NCBI GenBank assembly: GCA_036380695.1
Contig: DASVEG010000320.1
Coordinates: forward strand, 1-32,231
Source of the DNA: DASVEG01 sp036380695
Lineage (GTDB): Bacteria; Actinomycetota; Acidimicrobiia; Acidimicrobiales; CADCTF01
Reading direction: 5' to 3'
DNA length: 32,231 bases
In this document: piece after piece, positions 8,241 through 15,725 of the stretch
Numbering within the stretch: the stretch's first letter is position 1
Layout of the letters: each line of letters opens with the position of its first letter
Notes under the pieces: model-generated
Told to the model about the DNA's origin: nothing
Seen by the model: only the letters and a program-made list of their open reading frames with translations
Databases searched by the model: none
Position numbers and translations under genes: made by a program

Positions 8241-8363
8241 ATGAGCGAGGCGAGACGGCGCGTCAGCGCACCGAAGGCGAGCGGGGCCCGAGCGGCCCGG
8301 CGAAGCCGAGAGCGGAAAGCAGAGACTGGTGCACCGGCCACGAAGTGGACGGTGCACCAGTGA
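8241..8363 (+). CDS. Possible small basic protein (40 aa), coupled to the thioesterase gene
   Basis: A 40-codon frame starts at ATG 8241 (MSEARRRVSAPKASG) and ends KWTVHQ-stop. It is rich in Arg, Lys, Ala and Ser and has no hydrophobic segment. CAGGAT lies 7 bases before the ATG, the same start context seen at many other genes here. Its TGA (8361-8363) overlaps the GTG at 8360 of the thioesterase as GTGA. These two facts argue for a real gene. Against it are the compositional bias, which could come from a simple GC-rich spacer, and the absence of any family I recognise. The last 39 codon positions overlap a strong hairpin. Confidence 0.35.
   Translation: MSEARRRVSAPKASGARAARRSRERKAETGAPATKWTVHQ
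8325..8361. repeat. Nested inverted repeat (hairpin) at the thioesterase start
   Basis: Perfect 12-base arms (ACTGGTGCACCG at 8325-8336 and its complement at 8350-8361) enclose a second, smaller stem, CCAC-GAA-GTGG (8338-8348). As RNA it would fold into one long stem with a GAA loop. It ends on the GTG start at 8360 and contains the alternative GTG at 8345, so it could shield the start of the downstream gene. No T-run follows, which argues against a classical terminator. Confidence 0.75.
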
Positions 8364-8782
8364 GCGATCCGCCAGTGAGCGACACCACCGATCCACTGGC
8401 CGGCGCCCGCCTGCCCTTCGCTTCGCATTGCGGCATCGAGCTCGTCGAGACGGCGCCGGAGCGGGTCGTCGGGCGGGTGCCGTGGACCGAGGACGGGTGC
8501 ACGACCGGCGGCATCCTCCACGGCGGCCTGCTGATGACGCTGGCCGACACGGTCGGGGCGGTGTGCGCGTTCCTCAACCTCCCCGAGGGCGCGGCCGGCA
8601 CGGCGACGATCGAGTCGAAGACGAACTTCTGCCGGCCCGTGTCCAGCGGCGCGGCGACCGCGACGGCAGTCCCCATCCACACCGGCCGGACGACGATCCT
8701 CGTGCAGACCAGGGTGGAAGACGACCAGGGGCGCCTCGTAGCGCTGACCACACAGACGCAAGCCGTCCTCGCGGCCAGATGA
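8360..8782 (+). CDS. PaaI-type hotdog-fold thioesterase
   Basis: This is a hotdog-fold acyl-CoA thioesterase-like protein, 140 aa from GTG 8360. The family core is visible: PFASHCGIELVE, then RVVGRVPWTEDGCTTGGILHGGLLMTLADTVGA, where the HGG and the following acidic residue form the active region. ATIESKTNFCRPV and GRTTILVQTRVEDDQGRLVALTTQTQAVL follow. The substrate is not evident; the family covers phenylacetyl-CoA and other aromatic or medium-chain acyl-CoAs. Starts at GTG 8345, 8360 and 8375 are possible. I prefer 8360 for the GTGA overlap with the preceding small frame, although 8375 (VSDTTDPLAG) would avoid the odd VSDPPVSD duplication. The alcohol dehydrogenase follows 28 bases downstream. 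Confidence 0.85.
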   Translation: MSDPPVSDTTDPLAGARLPFASHCGIELVETAPERVVGRVPWTEDGCTTGGILHGGLLMTLADTVGAVCAFLNLPEGAAGTATIESKTNFCRPVSSGAATATAVPIHTGRTTILVQTRVEDDQGRLVALTTQTQAVLAAR

Positions 8783-8810
8783 CCGCGGCGCGGAGCGGAG
8801 AGGAGCGCCG

Positions 8811-9842
8811 GTGCGCGCAGCAGTGATGCGGAGAGGGGCGATGGTCGTCGACGACGTCGCCGATCCGGTCCCCACCCATGGCCAGGTGCTCGTGCAGACG
8901 ATCGCGTGCGGCATCTGCGGGTCCGATCTCCACACCGTGAAGCACGGCGATCGCATGGTCGACATGTCGAAGCTCGCGGACACGCCGTTCGTGATGGACC
9001 TGACGCGCGACATCGTGCTCGGCCACGAGTTCTCCGCCGAGGTGCTGGAGGTCGGCCCGGATGCAGGCGACACGCTGGCGGCGGGCGACGTCGTCGTCTC
9101 GATGCCCGTGGTGTTCGGGCCGTCGGGCATGCACGGCGTCGGGTACTCGAACGACTACCCCGGCGGCTACGCCGAGCGCATGGTGCTGTCCGCGATGGTG
9201 GCGCTGAAGGTGCCGAACGGCCTCGACGCCGAGCTCGCCGCGCTCACGGAACCGATGGCCGTCGGCCGCCATGCGGTCGAGCGGTCGGGCATCGCCAAGG
9301 GCGCAGCGGCCGTCGTGCTCGGGTGCGGCCCTGTCGGCCTCGCGGTGATCGCCGACCTCGCCCGTCGCGGCATCGAGCCCATCGTCGCCGCCGACTTCTC
9401 GCCTGCGAGGCAGGTGCTCGCCGAACGCATGGGTGCACACGTCGTGGTCGACCCGCGGGACGAAGGCGCGGTCGACGCGTGGCGCCGCGTCGACGGGTCG
9501 CGGTCGCTCGTCGTCTTCGAGGCCGTCGGCGTCCCGGGCATGATCGACGACGCCATGCTGGCGGCGCCCCGCGGCAGCCGCATCGTGATCGTCGGCGTGT
9601 GCATGGAGGAGGACTCGATCCGGCCGATGGTCGGCATCGGCAAGGAGCTCGACCTGTCGTTCGTGCTGGGCTACACCCCGTTCGAGTTCGCCGAGACGCT
9701 CCGCTCGGTCGCGGAGGGCGAGCTCGACGTGGCGCCGATGATCACCGGCCGCGTCGGCATCGACGGCGTGCCCCAGGCGTTCGCCGACCTCGCCAACCCC
9801 GACACCCACTGCAAGATCCTCGTCGAGCCACGGCTCTCGTAG
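8811..9842 (+). CDS. Zinc-binding medium-chain alcohol dehydrogenase family protein
   Basis: This is a 343-aa medium-chain dehydrogenase/reductase that would oxidise or reduce an alcohol/aldehyde pair with NAD(P). The catalytic zinc site is present: C36 in GICGSDLH and H72-E73 in VLGHEF. The Rossmann motif VVLGCGPVGLAV follows, and D in AADFSPARQ suggests NAD preference. The four-cysteine loop that binds the structural zinc in classical members is missing; that region reads SMPVVFGPSGMHGVGYS. A clear ribosome-binding site GGAGAGGAG precedes the GTG start by 6 bases. It is probably co-transcribed with the thioesterase upstream. The specific substrate is unknown. Confidence 0.88.
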   Translation: MRAAVMRRGAMVVDDVADPVPTHGQVLVQTIACGICGSDLHTVKHGDRMVDMSKLADTPFVMDLTRDIVLGHEFSAEVLEVGPDAGDTLAAGDVVVSMPVVFGPSGMHGVGYSNDYPGGYAERMVLSAMVALKVPNGLDAELAALTEPMAVGRHAVERSGIAKGAAAVVLGCGPVGLAVIADLARRGIEPIVAADFSPARQVLAERMGAHVVVDPRDEGAVDAWRRVDGSRSLVVFEAVGVPGMIDDAMLAAPRGSRIVIVGVCMEEDSIRPMVGIGKELDLSFVLGYTPFEFAETLRSVAEGELDVAPMITGRVGIDGVPQAFADLANPDTHCKILVEPRLS

Positions 9843-9863
9843 GTGGTCGGTGACCGCCCGATC

Positions 9864-10367
9864 TCAGAGCTCGCGTTCGTAACGGACTTCGATCACCCCG
9901 CTCGGCTCGTACCGCATCTCGCGACCGGGCACGAGCACCCAGCCGCGGCGCTCGTACATGGCGCGGGCCGCGGTGTTCCGTTCGAGGACCCACAGCCCGG
10001 CGCGCGCGAACCCGCGGGCGCGCAGGCGATCGATGGCCGCGTCGTGCAGCGCGGTCCCGACGCCGCCTTGCCAGAGCTCGGGCAGCACGTACAACCGGTG
10101 GAGCTGGCCGACGGCCGGGTCGTGCGGGTCGGTGCGCGCGACCACCGTGCCAACGACCTCGTCGCCGGCGGCCGCGATCAAGGCCTCCCCGTCCGGCGAC
10201 GACACGAGCTCCGACCAGTTCTCGACGAGCCACTCGAGCGCGGGCGGCTCCTCCGTCTCCGGGAAGATCGAGCGGAACGCGGCGACCGCGGCGGCGCGAT
10301 GCACGGTCGCCGCGGCGAGCACGTCGGTCGCCGTCGCGGCGCGGATCGTGAGGTCGTTCGTCGCCAT
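9864..10367 (-). CDS. GNAT family N-acetyltransferase
   Basis: This is a 167-aa GCN5-related acetyltransferase, which transfers acetyl from acetyl-CoA to an amine. The acetyl-CoA-binding strand and loop are visible as QLHRLYVLPELWQGGVGTALHDAAIDRL (motif A, Q-x-x-G-x-G/A form: WQGGVGTAL). Motif B is GLWVLERNTAARAMYERRGW. The N-terminal IRAATATDVLAAATVHRAAAVAAF is the family's usual opening. ATG 10367 is preceded by TACGCT 8 bases away. The gene is divergent from the M20 peptidase with 24 bases between starts, and the two candidate -10 boxes overlap. The substrate cannot be predicted. Confidence 0.87.
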   Translation of the reverse strand: MATNDLTIRAATATDVLAAATVHRAAAVAAFRSIFPETEEPPALEWLVENWSELVSSPDGEALIAAAGDEVVGTVVARTDPHDPAVGQLHRLYVLPELWQGGVGTALHDAAIDRLRARGFARAGLWVLERNTAARAMYERRGWVLVPGREMRYEPSGVIEVRYEREL

Positions 10368-10375
10368 CGGAGCGG

Positions 10376-10385
10376 AGCGTAGGGT
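10376..10385. promoter_or_regulatory. Overlapping divergent -10 boxes of the GNAT and M20 genes
   Basis: On the plus strand TAGGGT (10380-10385) sits exactly 6 bases before ATG 10392. On the minus strand TACGCT (10381-10376) sits 8 bases before ATG 10367. They share the TA at 10380-10381. Both fit TANNNT, and neither gene has a Shine-Dalgarno. RNA polymerase could occupy only one direction at a time. Confidence 0.55.
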
Positions 10386-10391
10386 CGGCCA

Positions 10392-11843
10392 ATGAGCCTC
10401 GACGCGACGACGGTCGGCCGCTTCGTCGACACGGCGTGGGAGCGCGACATCCTCCCCGCGCTCCACGACTACATCCGCATCCCGAACAAGTCGCCGGCCT
10501 ACGACCCCGACTGGGAGGCGGCGGGCCACATGGAACGCGCCGTCGGGCTCGTGAGCGAGTGGCTGGAGCGCCACGCGGTCGACGGCATGACGGTCGAGGT
10601 CGAGCGGCTGCCCGGTCGCACGCCGCTCGTCGTCGTCGACGTGCCTGCGACGCGGCCTTCGATCTCCGGCACCGTCCTGCTCTACGGCCACCTCGACAAG
10701 CAGCCGGAGATGACCGGGTGGCGCGACGGGCTCGGCCCGTGGGAGCCCGTCGTGGAGGGCGACCGCCTGTACGGCAGGGGAGGGGCCGACGACGGGTACT
10801 CGGCCTTCGCTGCGCTCACCGCGATCGCCGCCGTGCGCGAGGCGGGCGGCGACCACGCGCGTTGCATGATCGTCATCGAGGCGTCGGAGGAGAGCGGCAG
10901 CACCGACCTGGAGACGCACGTCGACGCCTTGTCGGAGCGCATCGCCGGCGTCGACCTCGTCGTGTGCCTCGACTCGGGCTGCGCGACGTTCGACCGGCTC
11001 TGGATGACGACGTCGCTGCGCGGCATCGTCACCGCCGACCTGCGGGTCGACGTGCTCACGGAAGGCGTCCACTCGGGCGCGTCGGGCACCGTCGCGTCGA
11101 GCTTCCGCATCCTGCGCGGCTTGTTGTCGCGGATCGAGGACGAGGCGACGGGCGAGATGCTCCTGCCCGAACTGCGGATGCCCGTCCCGTCGGAGTACGC
11201 GGCGTTCGCGAAGGAGACCGCTGCGCTGCTGGGCGACGACGTGCTCACGCGCTATCCACTCGTCGAAGGCGCGCGGCTGGTGCACGAGGATCCCGTCGAC
11301 GTGATCCTGGCCCGTACCTGGAGCTCGGCGTTGTCGACCACGGGGGCCGAGGGCCTGCCTTCGCTCCAGGACGCGGGCAACGTGCTGCGGCCCTACACCG
11401 CGGTCCACCTGTCGCTGCGGCTCCCGCCCGGGTGCGATGCCGAGGCCGCCACCGCCGCGCTGCGGGCCGCGCTCACGAACGACCCTCCCTACGGTGCGCG
11501 CGTCACCGTCGACCGGGTCGAGTCGGCGGCGGGGTGGGCGGCGTCGCTCGGCGCGTCGGCGTGGTTCGACGACGCGGTGCGGCGCGCGTCGATCGAGTGC
11601 TTCGGCAACCCTCCTGGCTTCGAGGGCGAAGGCGGCAGCATCCCGTTCATCAACATGCTCGCCGAGCGGTTCCCGGATGCCGACCTGCTCGTGACGGGCG
11701 TGCTCGGCCCAGGAACCAACGCGCACGGGCCGAACGAGTTCCTCCACATCCCGACGGCCCGCAAGCTGACCGCCGCCGTCGCCCACGTGCTCGCCGCGCA
11801 CGCCGACCGCAGCGACGAAGCGTCCCGCGCGGGCGGGGGCTAG
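10392..11843 (+). CDS. M20 family metallopeptidase (dipeptidase/carboxypeptidase-like)
   Basis: This is a 483-aa zinc-dependent peptidase of the M20 (ArgE/DapE/carnosinase) superfamily, cytoplasmic with no signal peptide. The metal-binding motifs are clear: YGHLDKQPEMTGW (His, Asp), LYGRGGADDGYSAF (bridging Asp), IEASEESGSTD (catalytic Glu and metal Glu), VVCLDSG (Asp) and the late GPGTNAHGPNEF (His). A dimerisation domain with LRGIVTADLRVDV and GVHSGASGTV lies in the middle. The GHLDKQPE form is the one seen in dipeptidase-like M20 proteins. ATG 10392 has TAGGGT 6 bases upstream. The stop codon overlaps the stop of the convergent STAS gene (CTAG at 11840-11843). Confidence 0.9.
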   Translation: MSLDATTVGRFVDTAWERDILPALHDYIRIPNKSPAYDPDWEAAGHMERAVGLVSEWLERHAVDGMTVEVERLPGRTPLVVVDVPATRPSISGTVLLYGHLDKQPEMTGWRDGLGPWEPVVEGDRLYGRGGADDGYSAFAALTAIAAVREAGGDHARCMIVIEASEESGSTDLETHVDALSERIAGVDLVVCLDSGCATFDRLWMTTSLRGIVTADLRVDVLTEGVHSGASGTVASSFRILRGLLSRIEDEATGEMLLPELRMPVPSEYAAFAKETAALLGDDVLTRYPLVEGARLVHEDPVDVILARTWSSALSTTGAEGLPSLQDAGNVLRPYTAVHLSLRLPPGCDAEAATAALRAALTNDPPYGARVTVDRVESAAGWAASLGASAWFDDAVRRASIECFGNPPGFEGEGGSIPFINMLAERFPDADLLVTGVLGPGTNAHGPNEFLHIPTARKLTAAVAHVLAAHADRSDEASRAGGG

Positions 11844-12268
11844 CGCGCGGTCGTTCGCGTCGGCTTGGAGGCGAGTGGTGTCGCCGGGCGACCGCCTTTG
11901 CCTCCGGAACGCGGGTGGCGGACGCGGTTGATCGCGGCGAGGTCGGGCTTGGCCGGGCTCTCGCTGTCGGCGCTGTCGGCGGGTGCGGGCTCGCGTAGGT
12001 CGATCGCCAACCCGTCGCGGCCGTTGCGGCAGCGGAGACGGCCGTTCTTGCCGGCGAGCACCGACGCCGCGCCCTGCAGCACACCGACGCCAGCGGGGTC
12101 GACCCGCTCCACGGCCGCGAGGTCGACGACGACGTCGCGGTAGCCCTCGGTGATCAGCCGGCGCAGGAGTGCGCCGACCTTGTGGGCGGTGTAGAGGTCG
12201 AGCGCGCCCGTGAGGACGACGCCGGCCGTTCCGTCCTCGATCGTCACATCCGCCTCGATGCGCGCCAC
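11840..12268 (-). CDS. STAS-domain protein (anti-sigma factor antagonist-like) lacking the phospho-Ser
   Basis: This is a 142-aa protein. Residues 1 to about 95 are a STAS domain like SpoIIAA/RsbV, which normally binds an anti-sigma kinase. The core strands and helices are visible (VVLTGALDLYTAHKVGALLRRL, YRDVVVDLAAVERVD). At the switch the usual D-S-S/T-G-L-G reads D57-P-A-G-V-G, so the residue that is phosphorylated in classical members is alanine. The last 45 residues are a Ser/Pro/Arg/Lys-rich tail. The start is GTG 12268 with a strong Shine-Dalgarno (GGAGGGG, about 4 bases before). It may be a constitutively active antagonist, or a STAS domain used for something else. Confidence 0.8.
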   Translation of the reverse strand: MARIEADVTIEDGTAGVVLTGALDLYTAHKVGALLRRLITEGYRDVVVDLAAVERVDPAGVGVLQGAASVLAGKNGRLRCRNGRDGLAIDLREPAPADSADSESPAKPDLAAINRVRHPRSGGKGGRPATPLASKPTRTTAR

Positions 12269-12344
12269 TCGCCCCTCCGATCCCGGGCCCGCCCTACCCG
12301 CTTTCGGGAGTCTGAGAAACGGCGTTCCGGGGAAGGGTCGGCGC

Positions 12345-13307
12345 GTGGCGATCCTGGGCTTCCACGCGTCCCACGAGCAGCTCGCGCCGAGCGCGTTGCT
12401 CGGCGCGGTTCGGGCGGCCGAGGCCGCCGGCTTCGACGCCGGCATGTGCTCCGACCACCTCGCGCCGTGGACCGCGCGTCAAGGGCACTCCGGCCACGCA
12501 TGGTCGTGGCTCGGCGCCGCACTCGAGGCCACCGAGCTGTCGTTCGGCGTGGTCACCGCGCCAGGGCAGCGCTACCACCCCGCGGTGGCCGCGCAGGCGA
12601 TCGCGACCCTCGCCGAGATGTACCCGGGTCGGTTCTGGGCCGCGCTCGGGTCGGGCGAGGCGATGAACGAACACGTCACCGGCGACCGCTGGCCAGACAA
12701 GCCGACGCGTGACGCGCGCCTGCTCGAGTGCGTCGAGGTCATCCGCGCGCTGCTGGCGGGGGATGAGGTCACCCATCGCGGGCTCGTCGCCGTCGACAGG
12801 GCGAGGGTGTGGTCGCTGCCGTCCGAGCCACCGGCCTTGTTCGGCGCCGCGGTCAGCGCCCAGACGGCCGCCGTCGTCGGGTCGTGGGCCGACGGCCTCA
12901 TCACCGTCAACCAACCGGCGGAGAACCTGCGCAAGGTGATCGACGCGTTTCGCGAGGGCGGCGGCGAGGGCAAGCCCGCCTACCTGCAGGTGCACCTGTC
13001 GTGGGCGGAGGACGAGAGCGACGCGCTCGCCATCGCCCACGACCAGTGGGCGAGCGGCGCGCTCGACTCGTCGCTGGCGTGGAATCTCGAGCTGCCGGCG
13101 CAGTTCGAGGCGGCCGCGGCCTTCGTGCGACCGGACGACGTCCGCCGGGCGGTGATCGTGTCGTCCGACCTGGGGCGGCATGCCGCCCAGCTCCGCGACC
13201 TGCTCGACGCGGGGTTCGACGGGCTGTACCTCCACCACGTCGGCCAGGAGCAGGAGCGGTTCATCGACGCGTTCGGGGCCAAGGTGCTGCCGGAACTGCG
13301 TTCGTGA
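12345..13307 (+). CDS. LLM-class flavin-dependent oxidoreductase (TIGR03885-like)
   Basis: This is a 320-aa TIM-barrel oxidoreductase of the luciferase-like monooxygenase superfamily. It opens VAILGFHASHEQLAPSALL and continues with DAGMCSDHLAPWTARQGHSGHAWSWLGAALEAT, FGVVTAPGQRYHPAVAAQA and FWAALGSGEAMNEHVTG. This layout matches the subgroup annotated as TIGR03885, thought to use FMN rather than F420. Members of that subgroup are often found beside GH13 enzymes, as here. The frame is open upstream. I chose GTG 12345 because the family begins there and AAGGGT lies exactly 6 bases before. The TGA overlaps the GTG of the next gene (GTGA), so the two are translationally coupled. The substrate is unknown. 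Confidence 0.85.
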   Translation: MAILGFHASHEQLAPSALLGAVRAAEAAGFDAGMCSDHLAPWTARQGHSGHAWSWLGAALEATELSFGVVTAPGQRYHPAVAAQAIATLAEMYPGRFWAALGSGEAMNEHVTGDRWPDKPTRDARLLECVEVIRALLAGDEVTHRGLVAVDRARVWSLPSEPPALFGAAVSAQTAAVVGSWADGLITVNQPAENLRKVIDAFREGGGEGKPAYLQVHLSWAEDESDALAIAHDQWASGALDSSLAWNLELPAQFEAAAAFVRPDDVRRAVIVSSDLGRHAAQLRDLLDAGFDGLYLHHVGQEQERFIDAFGAKVLPELRS

Positions 13308-14980
13308 GCACGGCGCGCACGAGCGACCTCTGGTGGAAGAACGCCGTCGTCTACTGCCTCGACGTCGAGACCTTCCTCGACCGCGACGGCGACGGCCACG
13401 GTGACTTCGAGGGCCTGACCGACCGGGTCGACTACCTCGCAGGCATGGGCGTGAGCTGCCTCTGGCTGATGCCGTTCCATCCCTCCCCGAACCGCGACGA
13501 CGGGTACGACATCGTCGACTACTACGGCGTCGACGACCGCCTGGGCTCGCTCGGCGACTTCGTCGCGTTCGTCCGCACCGCGAAGGATCGCGGGCTGCGG
13601 GTGATCATCGATCTGGTCGTGAACCACACGTCCGACAAGCATCCGTGGTTCCGCGCGGCGCGGGCGAGCCGGACGTCGCCGTACCGCGACTTCTACGTGT
13701 GGGCCGACGAGCCGCCGGCCGAGCCGAAGCCCGACATCGTGTTCCCCGACGCGGAAGACAGCATCTGGACCTACGACGACCGGGCCGGGCAGTGGTACCT
13801 CCACCACTTCTACTCCCACCAACCGGACGTCAACATCGCCAACCCGAGGGTCAGGGACGAGATCGGCAAGATCGCCGGGTTCTGGCTGCAACTCGGCGTC
13901 GACGGGTTCCGGGTCGACGCGGTGCCGTTCCTCGTCGAGACAGGAGGCATCTCGACGGGTGACGTGACGCTCGACCCGCACGAGGTGCTGAGGGACCTGC
14001 GCGGCTTCGTCTCGCGCCGCGCCGGCGACGCGGTGATGCTCGGCGAGGTCAACTTGCCTGCGCGTGGCCTGCGCAGGTTCTTCGGCGGCGCGAGCGGCGA
14101 CGAGCTGCAGATGCTGTTCGACTTCCCCGTCATGCAGAACATGTACCTGTCGCTCGCGCGGCAGGACGCGCGGCCGCTGGCGAAGGCGCTGGCGGCGCGG
14201 CCCGCCATTCCCGACGACTCGCAATGGGCGACGTTCGTTCGCAACCACGACGAGCTCACGCTCGACCAGCTGTCGGAGAAGCAGCGCCAGGAGGTCTTCG
14301 ACGCGTTCGGGCCCGAGCCGCACATGCAGCTCTTCGGCCGGGGGCTGCGGCGACGCCTCCCGCCCATGGTCGGGGGCGACCAGGCCCGCATCCGTCTCGT
14401 GTACAGCCTGTTGTTCTCGCTGCCGGGAACGCCGGTGCTCTTCTACGGCGAGGAGATCGGCATGGGCGAGAACCTCGACGTCGACGGCCGGTCGAGCGTG
14501 CGCACGCCGATGCAGTGGACGTCGGAGGAGAACGGGGGGTTCTCGAAGGCGCGACCGTCCCGGCTGGTGCGGCCCGTAGTCGATGGGGAGTTCGGACCCT
14601 TGGCCGTCAACGTCGCCGACCAGCGCCGAGCCGACGACTCGCTGCTCAACTGGATGGAGCGCATCATCCGCCGCCGGCGCGAGACGCCCGAGATCGGGTG
14701 GGGTCGGTGCACCGTGCTCGACCCCGGCGACAACGCCGTGCTCGCGCACCGCTGCGACTGGGAGCGGAGCGCGGTGGTCGCGGTCCACAACCTGTCGGCC
14801 GCGCCGCGGAACGTCACGGTGCCCCTCGGCGACGTCGAAGGGGTCGACCGGCTCGTCGACCTGATCGACGGCGCGCAGCCGGTACGCACGTTGGACGGGC
14901 CCTCGATCGACCTCGACCTCCCGGGCTACGGCTTTCGCTGGTTCCGCCTCCACGAAGCGGGGTCGCGCACGACCCCGTAG
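13304..14980 (+). CDS. GH13 alpha-glucosyl enzyme, trehalose synthase-like
   Basis: This is a 558-aa glycoside hydrolase family 13 enzyme. It opens LWWKNAVVYCLDVETFLDRDGDGHGDFEGL, very like maltose alpha-D-glucosyltransferase (TreS). The conserved regions are intact: DLVVNH (104-108), GVDGFRVDAVP with nucleophile D205, LGEVN with acid/base E248, and FVRNHDEL with transition-state stabiliser D316. A short C-terminal beta domain ends at FRWFRLHEAG. The expected role is maltose/trehalose interconversion or a related glucosyl transfer in the cytoplasm. TreS itself would need biochemical proof. The GTG start overlaps the LLM gene stop. Confidence 0.87.
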   Translation: MSTARTSDLWWKNAVVYCLDVETFLDRDGDGHGDFEGLTDRVDYLAGMGVSCLWLMPFHPSPNRDDGYDIVDYYGVDDRLGSLGDFVAFVRTAKDRGLRVIIDLVVNHTSDKHPWFRAARASRTSPYRDFYVWADEPPAEPKPDIVFPDAEDSIWTYDDRAGQWYLHHFYSHQPDVNIANPRVRDEIGKIAGFWLQLGVDGFRVDAVPFLVETGGISTGDVTLDPHEVLRDLRGFVSRRAGDAVMLGEVNLPARGLRRFFGGASGDELQMLFDFPVMQNMYLSLARQDARPLAKALAARPAIPDDSQWATFVRNHDELTLDQLSEKQRQEVFDAFGPEPHMQLFGRGLRRRLPPMVGGDQARIRLVYSLLFSLPGTPVLFYGEEIGMGENLDVDGRSSVRTPMQWTSEENGGFSKARPSRLVRPVVDGEFGPLAVNVADQRRADDSLLNWMERIIRRRRETPEIGWGRCTVLDPGDNAVLAHRCDWERSAVVAVHNLSAAPRNVTVPLGDVEGVDRLVDLIDGAQPVRTLDGPSIDLDLPGYGFRWFRLHEAGSRTTP

Positions 14981-15003
14981 CCAGTGCGGGGGCATCATGC
15001 TGC

Positions 15004-15648
15004 GTGCGTTCCGAGCCGCGGGTAGGCGAGAGCTCCTCGTTGGAGGCCGTCGACGCCGCTGCGCTCGTGGACGACGCGGCGGTGTCGGGCGCACTGATCC
15101 GTGGCTCCGCGTCGTTCGGGTCGGCCGACGCGGTCGAGGTCGCCGAGTCTCGGTTCGCCAACGTGCGCCTCTCCGGCATGGCGTTCGAGCGGTTGCGGCT
15201 CACCGACGTCGTCCTCGACGACTGCGACCTATCCGGCGCCGCGCTCGCCGAGGCCGCGCTCTGGCGCGTCGAGCTGCGCGGGTGCCGCCTGACGGGCGCC
15301 GACCTGAGCGGCGCGCGCCTGCGCGACGTCCGGTTCGCCGACTGCAAGCTCGACGACGTCAACCTGCGGATGGTCGCGGGGGAGCGTGTCGCCTTCGACG
15401 ACTGCGTGATGGTCGCAGCTGACCTGTACGCGGCGAAGCTTCGGGGCACGACGTTCTTCGACTGCGACCTGACCGGCGCGCAGTTCGGCAAGGGCGAATT
15501 CCGGGACGCCCGGTTCCACGGGTCGACGCTCGCGGACGCTCGCGGTGCCGACTCGCTGCGGGGCGCCGTGATCGACCCGTCGCAGGTGATCGCGCTCGCG
15601 CTGGCCACCTTTGCCGCGCTCGGCATCGCGGTCGACGAGGAGCGCTAG
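15004..15648 (+). CDS. Pentapeptide-repeat protein
   Basis: This is a protein of about 214 aa made largely of pentapeptide repeats of the A(D/N)LXX type. Runs such as CDLSGAALAEAALWRVEL, CRLTGADLSGARLRDVRF, CKLDDVNL and CDLTGAQFGKGEFRDARF stack into a right-handed beta-helix in known members. It ends with a helix (PSQVIALALATFAALGIAVDEE), the usual cap. Roles in the family range from gyrase protection to unknown scaffolding, and nothing here decides among them. The start is uncertain. GTG 15004 has CATCAT 5 bases upstream; TTG 15040 and GTG 15067 are alternatives and leave the repeats whole. Confidence 0.85.
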   Translation: MRSEPRVGESSSLEAVDAAALVDDAAVSGALIRGSASFGSADAVEVAESRFANVRLSGMAFERLRLTDVVLDDCDLSGAALAEAALWRVELRGCRLTGADLSGARLRDVRFADCKLDDVNLRMVAGERVAFDDCVMVAADLYAAKLRGTTFFDCDLTGAQFGKGEFRDARFHGSTLADARGADSLRGAVIDPSQVIALALATFAALGIAVDEER

Positions 15649-15659
15649 CTCGCGCGGCC

Positions 15660-15725
15660 GCCGTCGTGTCGCTGTCGTGTCGCCGTCGGTGTTGGTGTCG
15701 GTGTCGGTGTCGTGTCGCCGTAGCG
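15660..15725. repeat. GTCGGT/GTGTCG short tandem repeats between convergent genes
   Basis: The gap between the convergent pentapeptide and flavodoxin genes is low-complexity DNA. About 4.7 copies of a GTCGGT hexamer lie at 15685-15712, flanked by further GTGTCG units. No terminator-like hairpin is visible. It could vary in length by slippage without affecting either protein. Confidence 0.75.

Noticed and set aside
8202..8396. 64-codon minus-strand frame across the thioesterase start
   Set aside because: It is created by the inverted repeat and has no start context or family.
12980..15094. 704-codon minus-strand frame opposite the LLM and GH13 genes
   Set aside because: The forward genes carry full catalytic motifs; the reverse frame has no recognisable domain and biased composition.
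15685..15712. GTCGGT repeats as a CRISPR array or binding-site cluster
   Set aside because: Units are only 6 bp with no spacers; this is simple tandem repetition.
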